Positions 50,737-60,099 of a stretch of 64,000 nucleotides of DNA are shown piece after piece. Origin of the DNA: Pseudorhodoplanes sinuspersici (lineage in GTDB: Bacteria > Pseudomonadota > Alphaproteobacteria > Rhizobiales > Xanthobacteraceae). The first letter of the stretch is position 1, and each line of letters opens with the position of its first letter. The DNA is taken from assembly GCF_002119765.1 (NCBI RefSeq), contig NZ_CP021112.1:614501-678500 (forward strand), written 5' to 3'. A program made the position numbers and the translations under genes. The notes below the pieces were generated by a model. That model did no database searches. It was not told where the DNA came from and was given only the letters and a program-made list of their open reading frames with translations.

Positions 50737-53700
50737 ATGGCGAAAAAGAAGAAAAGCGTGGGTGGAAGGAAGACGCGTGCGCGCGCTGCGAAGGCAGCGC
50801 CGCGACGAGCGCAGTCATCGCCCACACCGACGCCAACCGAAAACCCGCCTTGGATTATGGCCGAGCCGACTGGCACAGGCCCCAATCCACCTGTGCTACC
50901 TCGGGCCGCTTCCCTGCCCTTTCTCGAACTTGGCTGGGAGAATTTTGAACGTCTTTGCTATCGGCTGGCGCAGAAGGCGGGTAAGGTCGAAAAGGTCTGG
51001 GCATACGGCAGCCAAGGTCACGAGCAGCTCGGAATTGATGTACTCGTGCGGATGACGGACGGCTCGTACGAAACCTGGCAGAGCAAACGGCACCAAGCCT
51101 TCCACCAAGCGCAGCTCACGGCGGCGGTCAATCATTTCCTTAAAGGCAATTGGGCAAACAAGGCGAAGAAGTTTACCCTCGCTGTTGCCTGCAATGGCAC
51201 GAGTCCGCCCCTCATCGATGCGATCGAAAAGGCGCGCGACAAACTCGCAGCGCGTGGGATCACATTCGAGCCCCTCTTCGAACGAGAGCTTTCCGAAAAG
51301 CTCAAGACCGAAGCAGAGATCGTGGATGATTTGTTTGGTCGGCCATGGCTTGAACGATTTTGCGCTGCTGAACACATCGCTGCTTTGGCGGACCGGATAT
51401 CACGGGTCGATATCAATTCGCTGCGCATGCGGCTTCGCTCGCTGTACACGGCCTGGATCGGCATCGTTGATCCCGGTCTGCCATTGGTCGGCCAGATTGG
51501 GGCCGAAACGCCCTCGCCAGAACTTTCAAAACGCTATGTCCTGCCTGAGGTGATCCTTCCGCTAGGGCTGGCAGCGGACGAACGAATTCCCACCGAGGGA
51601 CCGCAGGCAACACCAGGACCGCCTGCGCAGAACAGCAAACAAACGCCCTCTACCGCTCAGAGCGATAGGGCGCCGCCAGCCCGGCCAGCTCCTCTGCGGC
51701 CAACTGAGCGGCGGACTTCCGTCAATCAGCTTTTGGGCGAGGTTAGCCGCGTGGTGATCTCCGCTGACGCTGGAGCTGGCAAGACCACGTTGCTCCGCTA
51801 CCTCGCTCTTCAGCTGTTGTCCGACACATCGGACTTGCAGGCCATCAACGAACGATTTGCAGGATATGTACCTGTCTGGGTACCTTTCGCCTTGTGGGCC
51901 AGAATGTCCGAGGGCAAGGACCGTCCTCCCCCATTGGAGGATGTCGTGCATGGATTCGTTGATGCACTGAACGAGTGCGATGTCGCCAACGCCATGCGGC
52001 GTGCGCTGAAATCCGCAAAGGTTGTTCTACTGGTTGACGGCCTTGATGAAACGCGCAACCAGGCTATAGCGGATACGCTGCTGGTTTCATTGTCGGTGTT
52101 CGCCGAAACCAAGGCGGCGCCCGTGCTTGCGACATCGCGACCCCACGGCGTCCGTGCGTTTAGCGGCATTGGCACGTGGTCACGTGCACAACTTGCGCCG
52201 CTCTCTGATGCGCAGAGATCGGAACTGGCATTGCTCTGGTATCGCATTTTGGAGCGGCAAGAACTCGGCCCCCGCGCAGAGCAGAAAACAGTAGAGCGCC
52301 AGGCGAAGAACCGGGCGGATGCCTTTACAAAAGCCCTGCTGCAAAGTCTCGGAATTGGGAGCCTTTCGCGTACCCCACTATTCCTGCTGTCGCTGCTTAA
52401 GCTGCACCGGCTGGGCCGCGATCTGCCGCGCAACCGCTTTGATGCAAGCCAGGAGATCGTTCAGCAGCTCATCGACGAGCAACCCAAGCGGCGGGCCAAG
52501 GATGCGATGAAAACGGAGCTTGCCCAAAGTCCACGTCACCGGGACCGCTTGTTGGAAGATTTTGCTTTTGGACTTCATGCCGGAGAGTTGCGTGGAAGCG
52601 TTGCGGATGGCGCGTTCGAGAAAGATGCCATTGCGCGGGCCACCTCGCTCGTCATGGCGCGTAACGGCAACGCCGACCGCGCCTTGGCGGAGGAACAGGC
52701 TCGGTCCATCTTTTTATTCAACGAAGAAGTTGCCGGACTGCTCGTCAAGAAGGCGACGAACAATGTCGGCTTCCTTCATCGGTCGCTGCAGGAATATTTT
52801 GCCGGAGCCCATCTGTCCCAGAAGTCACTAGAAGACCGGGCCGCGTTTATCACCGCCCATGCATCGCAATCGGCCTGGAAAGAACCGATCCTCTATCTGC
52901 TCTACCTAACACGCAATGAGCAGGAAGTTGAAAGGCTACTCGAAGCGGTCGAACAGGCCCCTGCGTCTGACATTTTAGGCGTGGCAGCACGCGATGCGTT
53001 GCTGACGGAAGCGGCGTTTGCTGATTTTGAACATGATCTTCCAAAAGTACGCGCTCTCGCCAAGCGCTTTTTTGACGAGACGGAGCTTGATGCATCGGGC
53101 GCGCGCCAGCACAGCCTGGTCTCCGCTGTGGTGGACGGGCTGTTCTCACAATCCGTATCTGCTCAGTGCGCCGACAAGCTTGCGGAGTGGATACCCGACT
53201 ATCACGGTTGGAGCCGACAAGCGGCCGTGCTTGCCATGCGGCAATGGGACGAGGGAATGCGGCCAGCCTGCATTCCGGTACTGCTGCGGATATTGGCGGG
53301 TGATTTGGATAATGTCGCGCGTGCCGCTGCCCAGGTGATCGCCGAATTCTGTAAAGGCGACGACGAAATCAAAAAGACCTTGCTGCGGCTGTTTCACCAG
53401 CCCCGGTCTATTGAAACGATGCATGCAGCATTCATCGCATTGGGACTCGGCTGGGCCGGGGACGACGATGTAGCGGCCCTGGCATTGGAACTGCGCCATG
53501 TGGCTCTTGCCGGACTGAGAATTGATGCGATTCGTGTCCGCGCTCAGCGAAACGAGGCCGATTTAAACGATCTCAATATCTTCGCCGGAGTTGCTTACAA
53601 AGACGATAATTTCTCGTCCGAGATCTACGCGCGCGATCTCGTCGAATATTTTTCTGCACGACATAAGAACGAGCTGCTCGCGCATATCGAGTCAGCACTG

Positions 53701-55722
53701 ACAGGCGAGAATCGGGGCCGCAAACAAGTTGCGCTGCTGGGCGCATTGATCCTGGTTGACCCCTCTCACCGCCTGGTGGAGCCCACCCTTCGTGCCATCG
53801 CGTCGGAAGACTGGTCGTTCAATGAAGTCTTTGGACGCTCAAACATCCCTCTCGAGCGCGTGACCTTCTCACCGAAATTAACGCGCATCGTTGAAGAGCG
53901 GATGCGGCAGGACAAACATCACGATTATAATTGGTACTGGGTCAGCAAGGTCCTGCGTCTTCCGTCGCTGAAAGCACGGATGATTGAGTCAATGAAATCC
54001 GGCAAAGGACTCTCCTTCTGGTCTTCCGGTGGACTGGCCAAATTCTGGGGTAAAGATGATCCAGAGGTAGTGGCGGCCTTTCACGGAGTGTTGGACGGAT
54101 CGCCGACCGCCGTCGCAGAGGCCGCCGAAGCGCTGCCGGCCATCATCGATGATTCCGATCTGGTCCGCGCGGCGATATTGAAAGCGTTGCATGCAAAGCC
54201 GAAGGACACACGCTTTTTGGTGCGGGGCTTACGGCTTCTAGGACTTTCCGAGGATGAAGAGGCTTTCAAAGCGGCATGGGAGGCAGGGGATCCGGCAAAG
54301 CGCCTCCTGTATGATAATAGTTGGAGGGAGGAGCTGTTTCTTACGTTCGGCTCGCGCCCCGAAGTACGGGAATTGGCCCGCAAGGAACTCCGCCTCCGCG
54401 ATGGAGAGATCGGCGCCGTTGCAACGGCCTATGCCGACGATGCTGAGATGTGCGGTCTGATCTTGAAAGTGCTTGCGCCACTGCCAGAAACCACGCGTCT
54501 CGCCTCAATTCCAGCCATAAGCGCTGCGGCCACGTCGGATGCAGAGGCTTTCTCGATCCTCACCCAGTCGCGGTTTGACACAGACGGAGCCACTTCGGGT
54601 GAGGCCGTAATGGCCTGGACGGAAGTATGCGTTGCTCGCGGAGAATTTGGCCCTGACCATCTCAAATTCCTGGTCGACGAGTTGGACGCCGTTGGACCGG
54701 AGTTCTCGCATCGCCGCGCTGCCGGCATTGCTGGAATTGCCATCGCCGACAGGCTTGACGCTTTCGCACCCCTAAAGGACCATAGCGGCAAGCCGGTGAA
54801 TGTGGACGTAGGATCTCTCGTCGCACTGGACAAGAGCGATCGTTACATCAAACGCATTCTGCCGCGATGGGATCGCGCCATAGCTGTATTTGGAAGTGAA
54901 GACGATGCACTGACTCGATTTCAAATCGCACCCGAAACCACGCTGCCAACTCTTGACCCGGGCACGCCGAATGCTAAGCGCCTTTTCGCGCTACTTTACG
55001 GTTCGACTGATCCGCAGCTTCGGCTCGACACGAAGCTAGGTGCGCTTCGACGCTTCGCTCCTGAAGGCACGGAGATGCGGAGTTTGATTGAACCGCTTAT
55101 TCGCACTGGCTCAACGTACGGGCAATGGCTCAGCAACAGGGATCGCTGGCCATCCCATATGGCAGCGGAGATCTTCGCTGAGCATTTCGCGCATAGCGAT
55201 TTGTATCAAATTGCGATCGACCAGGTGACGGCCGACCCAGAAAGCGCCTGCGCCGTGGCGGCTCTCGCGGAGACAGTGCTGCGGGAGCACGACGCAGCGG
55301 TTGAGAATCTGCTCGAAACCCAGACGATAAATAAAGAATATGATCTAGTGACGGTGATACGCCTTACTGCGGCCATAGGTAACATCGCAGCCATGCTTGA
55401 AGACGTGCTCAGGTATGATCCGGAGGAGATCAATGCTCTGAATTGCGGCTATTGGGTTCCTGCAGTGATTCGCAGGATTGAAACCGATGATGCCGTTGTT
55501 GATGAGCTCATCGCAGCGTCGCAACGCGCTCCGTCCGCATCGGCCCGTTTGTCTGAACTCACCCTGCTCGCCCGCGGCTGCAAGGACACCGCCAAAATCC
55601 AGCCCGTTTTGGAAAGCGCGTTGCAGACATATGAGAGCGGTCTTGTGCCGACGCTTGCCTATGATGTCACAGCAGAGTCCTATCTAGTAGCGGCTCAAGC
55701 AATCCGTCAGTTGTTGATGTAA
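50737..55722 (+). CDS. Large Mrr-like nuclease / NACHT (STAND) NTPase / repeat protein: probable anti-phage defence gene
   Basis: A 1661-residue protein. Residues 1-60 are basic and Pro-rich, probably disordered. Residues ~63-210 form an Mrr-like PD-(D/E)xK nuclease: WENFERLCYRLAQKAGKVEKV, Asp101 in QLGIDVLVRM and Gln115-Ser-Lys117 in YETWQSKRH. Residues ~335-640 hold a NACHT domain with Walker A ADAGAGKTTLLRYLAL (Lys349), Walker B VVLLVDGLDETRN (Asp434) and the closing FLHRSLQEYFAGAHL. The remaining ~940 residues are alpha-helical, HEAT-like. This is the layout of Avs/bNACHT sensors that detect phage proteins and cut DNA. The gene stands alone, with GC content lower than its surroundings. 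From 55723 to 56001 no gene is seen. Confidence 0.85.
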   Translation: MAKKKKSVGGRKTRARAAKAAPRRAQSSPTPTPTENPPWIMAEPTGTGPNPPVLPRAASLPFLELGWENFERLCYRLAQKAGKVEKVWAYGSQGHEQLGIDVLVRMTDGSYETWQSKRHQAFHQAQLTAAVNHFLKGNWANKAKKFTLAVACNGTSPPLIDAIEKARDKLAARGITFEPLFERELSEKLKTEAEIVDDLFGRPWLERFCAAEHIAALADRISRVDINSLRMRLRSLYTAWIGIVDPGLPLVGQIGAETPSPELSKRYVLPEVILPLGLAADERIPTEGPQATPGPPAQNSKQTPSTAQSDRAPPARPAPLRPTERRTSVNQLLGEVSRVVISADAGAGKTTLLRYLALQLLSDTSDLQAINERFAGYVPVWVPFALWARMSEGKDRPPPLEDVVHGFVDALNECDVANAMRRALKSAKVVLLVDGLDETRNQAIADTLLVSLSVFAETKAAPVLATSRPHGVRAFSGIGTWSRAQLAPLSDAQRSELALLWYRILERQELGPRAEQKTVERQAKNRADAFTKALLQSLGIGSLSRTPLFLLSLLKLHRLGRDLPRNRFDASQEIVQQLIDEQPKRRAKDAMKTELAQSPRHRDRLLEDFAFGLHAGELRGSVADGAFEKDAIARATSLVMARNGNADRALAEEQARSIFLFNEEVAGLLVKKATNNVGFLHRSLQEYFAGAHLSQKSLEDRAAFITAHASQSAWKEPILYLLYLTRNEQEVERLLEAVEQAPASDILGVAARDALLTEAAFADFEHDLPKVRALAKRFFDETELDASGARQHSLVSAVVDGLFSQSVSAQCADKLAEWIPDYHGWSRQAAVLAMRQWDEGMRPACIPVLLRILAGDLDNVARAAAQVIAEFCKGDDEIKKTLLRLFHQPRSIETMHAAFIALGLGWAGDDDVAALALELRHVALAGLRIDAIRVRAQRNEADLNDLNIFAGVAYKDDNFSSEIYARDLVEYFSARHKNELLAHIESALTGENRGRKQVALLGALILVDPSHRLVEPTLRAIASEDWSFNEVFGRSNIPLERVTFSPKLTRIVEERMRQDKHHDYNWYWVSKVLRLPSLKARMIESMKSGKGLSFWSSGGLAKFWGKDDPEVVAAFHGVLDGSPTAVAEAAEALPAIIDDSDLVRAAILKALHAKPKDTRFLVRGLRLLGLSEDEEAFKAAWEAGDPAKRLLYDNSWREELFLTFGSRPEVRELARKELRLRDGEIGAVATAYADDAEMCGLILKVLAPLPETTRLASIPAISAAATSDAEAFSILTQSRFDTDGATSGEAVMAWTEVCVARGEFGPDHLKFLVDELDAVGPEFSHRRAAGIAGIAIADRLDAFAPLKDHSGKPVNVDVGSLVALDKSDRYIKRILPRWDRAIAVFGSEDDALTRFQIAPETTLPTLDPGTPNAKRLFALLYGSTDPQLRLDTKLGALRRFAPEGTEMRSLIEPLIRTGSTYGQWLSNRDRWPSHMAAEIFAEHFAHSDLYQIAIDQVTADPESACAVAALAETVLREHDAAVENLLETQTINKEYDLVTVIRLTAAIGNIAAMLEDVLRYDPEEINALNCGYWVPAVIRRIETDDAVVDELIAASQRAPSASARLSELTLLARGCKDTAKIQPVLESALQTYESGLVPTLAYDVTAESYLVAAQAIRQLLM

Positions 55723-56001
55723 TTATCCGGCGCTGGTGACACGGACCATGTTACGCTTGCGGTCACGCAGCAGTGTAGCCCCCAAGAAGCGCAGGCTGCT
55801 CTCTCACTTGCCAAACTTCTCTATGACGATGCGCGGCGCTCTCGAGGTCTGATGCGCGGTGACAAAAAAATGGAATTTGCTCGTACCAGTGAAAATTGGT
55901 CAACGCAGCTAAAGCAAATGGATATGTTCCATAATGGAGGTTCCGCGAATATCCGCGCGAGATCCGCTTTAAACCCAAGCGGACATTGACCTGATTTCGG
56001 C

Positions 56002-57048
56002 TCAAGCTGCCGGCAACCGATACGTCGCAACGAACCAATAATATTGACCCAAGGCGTGGGTGCCATAAGCATGAAAACCCAGTGCTCGATCGCCGTAATC
56101 TCCTGCTGACCAACAGTGGTCGGATTCAACTTCCTTGGTTGCCGTACGGAGCGCCCTTGGTGTCACATCGTGCAAATCTCTCGACAAGAAAATCGATAAA
56201 CGCGCGAACCTTGGGGGGACGTAACGGGTCTGCGGATAGAGCGCATAGATCGACATTTCCGGCGCATGATACTTGCTCAGAACGCGCCGAAGGCTGCCGT
56301 CCTGCAACTGCGGCTCGATAATGAACAGAGGGAGCAGCGCTATTCCACGTCCGCTCATAGCAGCATCGCGTAGGATTTCACCGTTATTCGAGCATAAGGT
56401 CCATGGTGCATTGAAAGAGTATTCTTCATGCTTGGCGATCAGCTTCCATTGCAGACCTGTGGCCAGATATCCGTAACTCAGGCATTCATGATCGCGCAGT
56501 TCTTTTGGGTGTTTCGGAGTGCCTGCCCGTTTCAGGTAATCCGGCGATGCGCAAAGGACACGCGGCGCCGCCACGATTTTACGACCAATGAGACTGGATG
56601 CCGGCAAATCGGCGATACGAATCGTGAGATCGAAGCCTTCCTGCACGGTGTCGAGTTGTTGGTCGCTCAGCATCAACTCGACCTGAATTTCGGAATAGCG
56701 GTCCATGAAAACACCGATCGCGGGTCCGAGATGAAGCGTGCCGAATGACATCGGTGCGTTGACGCGCAGAAGCCCCTTCGGCTCGATCTGGTGTCGCGAG
56801 ACGACGAGCTCGGCCTCCTCGATTTCGGACAGGATGGCAAGGCAGCGCTCGTAATAGCGCTGACCGTGATCGGTAGCGCTGACGCTGCGGGTTGTGCGGT
56901 TGAGCAACTGCGCTCCCAGATCGACCTCGAGGTCGATGACATATTTGCTCACGGCCGACCGTGAGAGACGCATGTCGCGCGCCGCTTCCGAGAAACTGCC
57001 GTGGGTGACGACCTTGGTGAAGGCCAGCATGCTTGTCAGCTTATCCAT
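56002..57048 (-). CDS. LysR-family regulator
   Basis: A 348-residue LysR regulator from the ATG at 57046-57048 (MDKLTSMLAFTKVVTHGSF). Winged helix AARDMRLSRSAVSKYVIDLE, then NRTTRSVSATDHGQRYYERC. The effector domain (LRVNAPMSFGTLHLGPAIGVFM, LIGRKIVAAPRVLCASPDYL) is of the subgroup near CrgA/DmlR. The C-terminal ~40 residues beyond the usual end are of odd composition and may be read-through. It is divergent from the hydrolase-exporter genes and likely controls them. Confidence 0.88.
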   Translation of the reverse strand: MDKLTSMLAFTKVVTHGSFSEAARDMRLSRSAVSKYVIDLEVDLGAQLLNRTTRSVSATDHGQRYYERCLAILSEIEEAELVVSRHQIEPKGLLRVNAPMSFGTLHLGPAIGVFMDRYSEIQVELMLSDQQLDTVQEGFDLTIRIADLPASSLIGRKIVAAPRVLCASPDYLKRAGTPKHPKELRDHECLSYGYLATGLQWKLIAKHEEYSFNAPWTLCSNNGEILRDAAMSGRGIALLPLFIIEPQLQDGSLRRVLSKYHAPEMSIYALYPQTRYVPPRFARLSIFLSRDLHDVTPRALRTATKEVESDHCWSAGDYGDRALGFHAYGTHALGQYYWFVATYRLPAA

Positions 57049-57097
57049 GCCGAATATCCGATCCGCTTGAGCCGACGGCGGCGCCACCGGCCCGTTT

Positions 57098-57145
57098 TAT
57101 TGTCCTCATATCGGATACAATATATCGACAATTATGGATATTGTC
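57098..57145. promoter_or_regulatory. Two inverted repeats with ATTGT arms in the LysR/hydrolase divergent region
   Basis: TATTGT-N13-ACAATA (57098-57122) and GACAAT-N7-ATTGTC (57127-57145) lie next to each other 50-100 bp upstream of the LysR gene. Shared arms and close spacing suggest two binding sites for the LysR protein covering both promoters. Confidence 0.5.
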
Positions 57146-57329
57146 TGCTTTTTATGGCGGCTGTAAATTAGCGACATGGTGACGGAAACGGTTGCCGCAC
57201 GCGGAAAGGGATCGGGCAGAAACTCAGCGGACGCACCAAACTCGATGTCGAGCTTGCATGCGGTCGGTCGTTTCGACGCGTCCTCGCCTTCCTCAAAAAA
57301 GATTTACACGCATCACGCAGGAGCTGACC

Positions 57330-58010
57330 ATGTCCGGATTTCTCGACGTTCTCACGCCTCAGAACTCCCAATTGATCTTTATCGACCAGCAACCGCAAAT
57401 GGCGTTTGGTGTGCAGTCGATCGATCGCCAGACGCTGAAGAACAATGTCGTTGGCCTGGCCAAGGCTGCGAAAGTCTTCAATGTCCCAACGACGATTACG
57501 ACCGTCGAGACGGAAAGCTTTTCCGGTAACACATATCCAGAATTGCTCGCGGTCTTCCCCGAGAACAAGCTGCTCGAGCGGACGTCGATGAATTCCTGGG
57601 ACGACCAGAATGTCCGCGATGCGCTGGCGGCCAATGGCCGCAAGAAGATCGTGGTGTCAGGTTTGTGGACCGAAGTTTGCAACATCACGTTTGCACTCTG
57701 CGCCATGAAGGAAGGCGGCTATGAGATCTACATGGTGGCCGACGCTTCCGGGGGCACATCTCCCGACGCGCATAAATACGCCATGGACCGCATGGTGCAG
57801 GCCGGTGTCGTTCCGGTGACGTGGCAACAGGTGATGCTTGAATGGCAGCGCGATTGGGCGCGCAAGGAAACCTACGACAACGTGATCAGGATCGTGCAGG
57901 AACATTCGGGCGCCTACGGCATGGGTGTCGATTATGCCTATACGATGGTTCACAAGGCACCGGAGCGCGTCAAGCACGGTGCGCGCATCGGGCCGAAGCC
58001 GGCGAAGTGA
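57330..58010 (+). CDS. Isochorismatase-like cysteine hydrolase (YcaC-type)
   Basis: A 226-residue hydrolase from ATG 57330 with AGGAG upstream; the frame to 57192 is upstream noise. Catalytic Asp19 (LIFIDQQPQMAFG) and Cys117 (VVSGLWTEVCNITFALCAM) are present, with the cis-peptide region between. The family cleaves amides or ethers of small molecules (nicotinamide, carbamoyl compounds). It is followed by MFS exporter, XapX protein and amidohydrolase on the same strand. The substrate is not known. Confidence 0.9.
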   Translation: MSGFLDVLTPQNSQLIFIDQQPQMAFGVQSIDRQTLKNNVVGLAKAAKVFNVPTTITTVETESFSGNTYPELLAVFPENKLLERTSMNSWDDQNVRDALAANGRKKIVVSGLWTEVCNITFALCAMKEGGYEIYMVADASGGTSPDAHKYAMDRMVQAGVVPVTWQQVMLEWQRDWARKETYDNVIRIVQEHSGAYGMGVDYAYTMVHKAPERVKHGARIGPKPAK

Positions 58011-58073
58011 ATGAATGGAAGACGATTGCCAGCGGCGGTTTATGCCGCTGGTTCATTTGACGAGTGAGCGACG

Positions 58074-59699
58074 ATGACCAGTCCCGAAGGAAACAAGACG
58101 ACGATGACGGAGGGCTCCGCGCTCGATCCGCTTCGACATCCGGTATTCGCTGCATTGTGGATCGCAACCGTGGTGTCAAATATCGGCACATGGATGCAGA
58201 ATGCGGCGGCCGGCTGGCTGATGGCGGGCCTAACGCAGGACGCCTTCATCGTCTCGCTGGTGCAGGTGGCCACCATGCTGCCGGTGGTTCTGTTGGGATT
58301 GCCGGCCGGTGCGCTGGCCGACATCGTCAATAGGCGCAAACTCCTGCTTTCGGTAAACGTCGCGCTGACGGTGATTGTTGCCGCCCTGGGTTTTCTCGTC
58401 TGGCTTGACTGGGTGACACCAACGATCCTGCTGATCTTTACATTTCTTGTCGGTGCCGCTTCCGCGCTGATTGCGCCGGCCTGGCAGTCCATCGTTCCCT
58501 CGCTCGTGCCGCGCGAGGATCTGCAGGCGGCGGTCTCGCTCAACAGCGTCGGCATCAATATCAGCCGCGCGGTGGGGCCGGCGCTGGCCGGCGTCATCAT
58601 TGGCGTTTCGGGTCTGGCGGCGCCGTTCTGGCTCAATGCGCTCAGCACGCTGGGCGTCATCGCCGTCCTTCTGTGGTGGCGGCCGGCTGACGGTGTGGAA
58701 CATTCTCTCCCACCCGAGCGATTTCACTCGGCGCTGGGGGTCGGCTGGCGTCATGCCCGCCATAATCGTCACCTGACGGCGACCTTGATGCGTGCTGCTG
58801 GTTTTTTTGTTTTCGCCAGCGCCTATTGGGCCTTGCTGCCGCTTGTGGCGCGTGACCAGATTGCCAGCGGGCCGCAGCTTTATGGATTGCTGCTTGGCAC
58901 GATCGGTGTTGGTGCGGTCGGCGGCGCCTTCCTATTGCCGAAGCTCAAGGCGGCTCTTGGTCCCAACAATCTCGTGGCCGCTGCATCGGCCGGCACGGCG
59001 CTCGCACTGTTATTTTTCGGGCTGGCGCGTTCTCCTGTGGTCGGCCTGACGGCTGCGCTGATTGCCGGTGTGTCGTGGATCGCGGTCCTGGCACCGCTCA
59101 ATGTCTCTGCGCAGGTGGCATTGCCGGCCTGGGTGAAGGGGCGTGGTCTTGCGATATTTGCCACCGTCCAGTTCGGCGCGATGACGCTCGGCAGCGCGTT
59201 CTGGGGCCAATTCGCCAAGCTGACCAGCCTTCCCGTCGCTCACTTTGTCGCTGCCGCGAGCACGCTCGTCATGATCCCGCTGCTCGCGCGTTGGAAGCTG
59301 CAGACCGGCGCGGCTGTCGATCTTACCCCATCGATGCATTGGCCCGCGCCGGTGATATCCCGCGAGGTCGAGGATGACCACGGTCCCGTTCAGGTCATCA
59401 TCGAATACACGATCGCGCCCGAAGATCGTGAAGCGTTCCTCGCCACGATTCACGAATTCGGACCGGAGCGATTGCGCGACGGCGCTTATGGCTGGGATAT
59501 CTTTGAAGATGCGGCGCAGCCCGGCCGTATGGTCGAGACTTTCTTCATCCCCTCCTGGCTCGAGCATCAGCGTCAGCACCATCGCGTCACATCGGCCGAT
59601 CGGGATGTGCAAGGGCGTCTGCTTGCGTTCCACAAGGGCTCGTCGCCACCCGTGGTGCAGCATCTGATTGCGGCGCGTTCAAAGAAGAACACGCGGTGA
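58074..59699 (+). CDS. MFS transporter (MFS_3/EntS-like) with C-terminal soluble domain
   Basis: A 541-residue exporter-type MFS protein with about 12 membrane helices. Visible: PVFAALWIATVVSNIGTWMQNAAAGWLM, the A-motif-like loop PAGALADIVNRRKLLL, PAWQSIVPSLVPREDLQAAVSLNSVGINISRAVGPALAG, LLGTIGVGAVGGAFLLPKL (in parts). After the last helix (~residue 405) there is a ~110-residue soluble domain (VQVIIEYTIAPEDREAFLATIHEFGPERLRDGAYGWDIFED..., WLEHQRQHHRVTSADRDVQGRL) that resembles an antibiotic-biosynthesis-monooxygenase-type ferredoxin fold. Confidence 0.88.
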   Translation: MTSPEGNKTTMTEGSALDPLRHPVFAALWIATVVSNIGTWMQNAAAGWLMAGLTQDAFIVSLVQVATMLPVVLLGLPAGALADIVNRRKLLLSVNVALTVIVAALGFLVWLDWVTPTILLIFTFLVGAASALIAPAWQSIVPSLVPREDLQAAVSLNSVGINISRAVGPALAGVIIGVSGLAAPFWLNALSTLGVIAVLLWWRPADGVEHSLPPERFHSALGVGWRHARHNRHLTATLMRAAGFFVFASAYWALLPLVARDQIASGPQLYGLLLGTIGVGAVGGAFLLPKLKAALGPNNLVAAASAGTALALLFFGLARSPVVGLTAALIAGVSWIAVLAPLNVSAQVALPAWVKGRGLAIFATVQFGAMTLGSAFWGQFAKLTSLPVAHFVAAASTLVMIPLLARWKLQTGAAVDLTPSMHWPAPVISREVEDDHGPVQVIIEYTIAPEDREAFLATIHEFGPERLRDGAYGWDIFEDAAQPGRMVETFFIPSWLEHQRQHHRVTSADRDVQGRLLAFHKGSSPPVVQHLIAARSKKNTR

Positions 59700-59772
59700 C
59701 GCCTTGCGGTTTCGTACACCCGGGAGGATTCCATCGCCGCAGTCTCGAACAACGACAATGTGAGGTGTTGCC

Positions 59773-60072
59773 ATGAAACTCTATCTCACGTCGCTGGCCG
59801 CAGGACTTCTTGTCGGAATCATCTATGCGCTGATCAATGTCCGCTCGCCGGCGCCGCCCGTTGTCGCGCTGATCGGACTGTTCGGAATCCTCATCGGCGA
59901 GCAATTGCCGCCGCTCGTCAAAGGCTTCTTTCAACAGAAGTCGGCCGGCCATTCCTGGTTGCATCATCAGGTGCGGCCGCACATGTTCGGACACATGCCC
60001 GGTGGACAGGGCGCTTTGAATACCGAGCTGGCGCAGTCGGACAGCATCGACGAGCCGGCGCAACCGCATTGA
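59773..60072 (+). CDS. XapX domain membrane protein
   Basis: A 99-residue protein. Two hydrophobic helices in the XapX (DUF1427) pattern: YLTSLAAGLLVGIIYALINV, RSPAPPVVALIGLFGILIGEQ. The C-terminal ~45 residues are polar and His-rich (HSWLHHQVRPHMFGHMPGG), longer than the bare domain. Function of the family is unknown; it often sits beside isochorismatase-like hydrolases and amidohydrolases, as here. Confidence 0.85.
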   Translation: MKLYLTSLAAGLLVGIIYALINVRSPAPPVVALIGLFGILIGEQLPPLVKGFFQQKSAGHSWLHHQVRPHMFGHMPGGQGALNTELAQSDSIDEPAQPH

Positions 60073-60099
60073 TTTTCTGAAAAGGAAGAGTAACGCATC

